DNA of 64,000 nucleotides, taken from Physcomitrium patens (Eukaryota > Streptophyta > Bryopsida > Funariales > Funariaceae). Where the stretch lies: contig NC_037260.1 of assembly GCF_000002425.4 (NCBI RefSeq), positions 15,049,372 to 15,113,371 on the forward strand. Reading direction: 5' to 3'. Each line of letters starts with the position of its first letter. Position 1 is the stretch's first letter. Position numbers and translations under genes: made by a program. The notes under the pieces were generated by a model. It saw only the letters and a program-made list of their open reading frames with translations, made no database searches and had not been told where the DNA came from. Below are positions 61,100-64,000 of this stretch, piece after piece.

Positions 61100-62460
61100 A
61101 GAAGTCATTAAAACTTATATTTTCTATTTGTGATCGCCAAGAAAACTACATGATAAAATTTCTGAAAGTAATTCTTTCAAGATTTTTTATGTTAACAAGG
61201 AGCCTGTACTAGCGGTAACTTGATGAAATTTGAAGATTTTCAAACGTTTTAATCATGGTGATGATTTTTATAGTCGTTGGAGGTGGTCGTAGTTTAGAGG
61301 CATCAAGTTTAGAGGTTGGATCGATAGGTACAACACATGATTTTGCGAGCGTGTTTTTGACCATAGTCGCGTAGGATCTGTGAGTTCCCTCAATCTAACG
61401 AACTTCAATATTTGATAGGAAATTGGCGAAGTGAATCTTAAGTGACGAAAAGGTTAACTTCTAATCAGCGAGAAGGATGTAATTTGATTTGACCTCATTC
61501 TAATCCAGCCACTTATGTCTCAAACTCGCTATATTTTTTCTGTGGATGCAGATGTGAGACCCTATCAAGCAAATTCATGAACTCTGTCAATGTTGTTGCA
61601 GACCTGAGGCTGCACAGGGAGCCTTTACACTTGGTATGTTCGTATTTCACGAAAACAATTCACTAGTTTCAAGAGGCAGTCATAAAATATGTCGTGATTT
61701 TGTGGTCTTTTCATTGAATGACGCCAGTAAATTACGTTAAGGTGAAGGCACTGCGTAATTTTTCGTTTCTTTCTCCTTTTAATTTTTTATTATCTTTTTT
61801 CAGGTGACCGTTATTGCAAAATGAAATTCGAAACAAATAATTTTTGCTAGGATTTAACTTACCTCGTCCGTGATTGCATGACGGCCACTTAATTGGAGCA
61901 GGGCTCAATGCTGAAATGATTCTGCCTGATGCTTCATCACTTTTGTGGAAAGAAAAGTCTTTTTTTTGTTATTAATTACAGAAAAAATGCACAAGATCAG
62001 GTACTTTGGAAAGTGCTGAAATAGAAATTACTTGCATGATTTTGATTTTGGGATAAGCTGGATAGATTGATTATCGGAACTTCATGCAGATATCACTTGG
62101 GCTTCTTCATCTCTGTAGTACCCACTTTCTTTGCATTTGGGTTTACAGGCACTTTGAATTGAAATACCCATCGTTTCTTGGTGTGCAGAAAACCGGAATT
62201 ACTGCTCCTCTAAGTTTAGTGAAGGGTGCCTGTTCTAATGGTATGGTCGCTGTTGTTGTTACCTGCAATAGATTCTTCAAATCTTGCCTTCCGCCATTTT
62301 CAACTGGAAATTCTCGGATTAAACTTTCTCTGAAATTAGTTAAGTAACGATTTAAATACGCTGCGCAATCTATGATCTTGAAGCACTCAACGGTTGAGTT
62401 GGAGTGGCAAAATTTGTCAACTGAACCTGTTAAACATTAACATTACTTCAAGGTCCTTAT

Positions 62461-63307
62461 GCTCATTAGATGCTATCGCGTCTTTACAGTAGGTCGATCC
62501 TTTAATTTTTTTTCAATTAATTGCACTGGTTGTCATCTATTTAACTATATCTGAACCAAGGGATTACCTTCGGTCTGCTAGATGAAAATTATGATATTTA
62601 TGTTGATATTTATGTTGAAATTTTTCTAACTTTAATGGTATTTGATAGTGGTATTAACTTTATTACTAAATTTTTACCCTTGTAAGTGTTATCTGTAGTA
62701 TCACAATTCCAATATGAAACCTTTGTTTTTTAATGCTTTGTGAGTCTTCTTGTATTTTAGTATAATTATTTGAAACATATATATTTTGGTATTTAACTAA
62801 AAAATTAATTAATTAAAAAAATATTTTGTGATTTGTATTAGATTACATTACAATTTTTTTGTATCTTGAAATAAAAAGTGGAATAAGTTATAGATATCAT
62901 AACTAATGCATATTGTTACAACTATGTTTTCGATAGATTTTATGGTTTTAAATATTACATTCATTTATTGATTTTTATTTTAAAATAAAAGATATAGAAT
63001 TATTGATGTTTTTTTGGTTAAACTTGCATTATATTAATTAAAGAGTATTTATAATTAAAAAAAAAAATTAAATAATAAGAAGTGTATTATTACATTTATC
63101 TTCTATTTAAATTTTTAAACATGAATTTAACTATATTAAATATTAAAGTATGAAATTATTAATATATAAATAATTTAAAAAATATAAAATAAATAGATTA
63201 AAGATATCCATAGTTGAATTGAGATAAAATTTTAATACCATTGTTAATAAAATGATAGATTTAATTTGCTTGTAAAGATTATATGGCAAGGAACAACTTG
63301 TATAGAT
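62461..63307. other. Very AT-rich stretch, nothing recognised
   Basis: Long A/T runs and short palindromes such as AATTAATTAATT, no frame and no clear repeat boundary. Confidence 0.5.
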
Positions 63308-63344
63308 AATATCATGTATGTTTCTTTGGATATTATTAATAGTA

Positions 63345-63386
<42 letters not shown>

Positions 63387-63850
63387 ACTTAAGTAAAAAA
63401 TAAGTAGAAATAGATTGAAATAAATTAGATAAATAATTTATTTATTATAAAGTATTGAATGATATGTCTTGAATGTAAATTTAATCTTTAGATGTACTTA
63501 AAGGTATTACATGACTATAAAACATTCTTCCACAAATTTCTTATATCTATGAAGCTATTGAAGATGTATTCTATTGCTCAAAGCTTTGGCTTGTAAGCCT
63601 TGTATTTCTTGTAAGAATCCTACATAGTTTTTTTGTTATTTAGTATATCTGGAGAAAAGATTGATACTATCCTTAGTTTCATTAATAATTTTCTTTTACT
63701 TTAGTCTTTTTTTAAATATCTTTTGTCTTTTTATATTTGGAAATAATCATTCTTATATATTTTTATTCTAAAACTATATTTTATTTTAACTTCTTTTATC
63801 TTTTTTGATTTGAGTAAATATTTTCTTAGCAAGTATATCCAAGTTTATAT
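63308..63850 (+). repeat. Probable decayed family A LTR
   Basis: It starts TATCATGTATG, like the A3/A4 LTR starts, and later shows the diagnostic order GATACTATCC...TTTCATTA...TTTAGTC...TTTTGTCTTTT...GGAAATAATCATTC, matching LTR sequence before the 3' end of 4552-5078. An AT repeat (about 63347-63381) sits near its start. It is strongly decayed, and an internal region might follow beyond the window. Confidence 0.45.
63347..63381. repeat. (AT)n microsatellite
   Basis: About 17 AT units in the probable LTR, in the part that is also expanded in the LTR at 3578-4149. Confidence 0.9.
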
Positions 63851-64000
63851 TATTTATAGTAAAATAGTTTGATGTTCTAATTTATTAGAATATAGCATAT
63901 ACAAGACGAAATCGGTATTATGTAGCTTATACTTTTTAAAAACATTATAATTCTATTTTTAAAAAAACTAATTGTATTGATTTTTTTCTATGTTTTTATT

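Larger units (their letters stand above)
59281..62460. other. Less AT-rich island, possible host gene or ncRNA
   Basis: The only multi-kilobase stretch without retroelement protein or LTR similarity, and visibly richer in G and C. Several splice-like signals occur, for instance TTGTTGCAG before 61602 with GTATGT about 35 bp later, and GTGTGCAG near 62188. No open frame is long or recognisable; those of 60-99 codons here show no motif I know. It may be a host gene with short exons, a noncoding transcript, or simply unique intergenic DNA. Confidence 0.35.

Noticed and set aside
1-64000. rRNA genes, complete tRNA genes, CRISPR arrays or bacterial operons
   Set aside because: None seen. The content is eukaryotic retroelement DNA, and the only tRNA-like signal is the partial SINE-like B box near 12130.

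Overview
The window looks like repeat-rich heterochromatin of a land plant. Almost everything from 1 to 58,582 is decayed LTR retrotransposon inserted into LTR retrotransposon. The evidence for a plant is a Tat/Athila-type Ty3/gypsy element with a tRNA-Asp-like primer site, degenerate plant telomere-type (TTTAGGG-like) repeats, a Ty1/copia gag of the UBN2 type, and AT-rich DNA. The chromodomain (chromovirus) elements have a reverse transcriptase that reads more like the sushi/Tcn1-like branch known from mosses and fungi than like the Tekay/Reina/CRM branches of flowering plants. My best guess is therefore a non-seed plant such as a moss. That is an inference and was not tested.

I use these labels. 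Family A is chromoviruses with LTRs of about 550 bp: A1 14064-20434 minus, A2 46744-58577 minus, A3 4552-10660 plus, A4 10156-44098 plus, and several solo LTRs and fragments. Family B is chromoviruses with heat-shock-element-rich LTRs: B1 47640-53928 plus, B2 24324-31729 plus. TAT-1 is the Tat-type element 12665-36417 plus. Family S is a noncoding 1.24-kb LTR-like repeat with four copies. Family F is another LTR-like family with two pieces.

Layout. 1-4551: chromovirus and copia fragments and an inverted pair of A LTRs. 4552-44098: two old A elements in tandem sharing an LTR (A3, A4). A4's gag was split by TAT-1; TAT-1 was split by A1, B2 and an F LTR; B2 was itself split by S1. Downstream, A4 also took in S2, S3 and a solo A LTR. 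44099-46738: a decayed solo LTR, S4 and anonymous AT-rich DNA. 46739-58582: A2, with exact target duplications, split by B1 (also with exact duplications) and carrying a piece of F. 58583-63307: the only stretch without recognisable retroelement protein. Its middle is less AT-rich, with a TATA/CCAAT promoter-like site but no gene I can identify. 63308-end: another decayed A-type LTR.

Hand counts of LTR differences (A1 about 2.4%, B1 and B2 about 4.2%, A2 about 5%, TAT-1 about 9-10%) agree with the order of nesting. All elements with coding sequence look broken; B1 and A1 are the least decayed.

The points most worth a second look are: (1) a small extra ORF after the chromodomain, shared by families A and B, that I do not recognise; (2) arrays of perfect heat-shock elements in the B LTRs; (3) a hairpin in the 5' leaders of both families with a 13-14-nt loop and compensating stem changes; and (4) the four-deep nesting, resolved to the base by target duplications.
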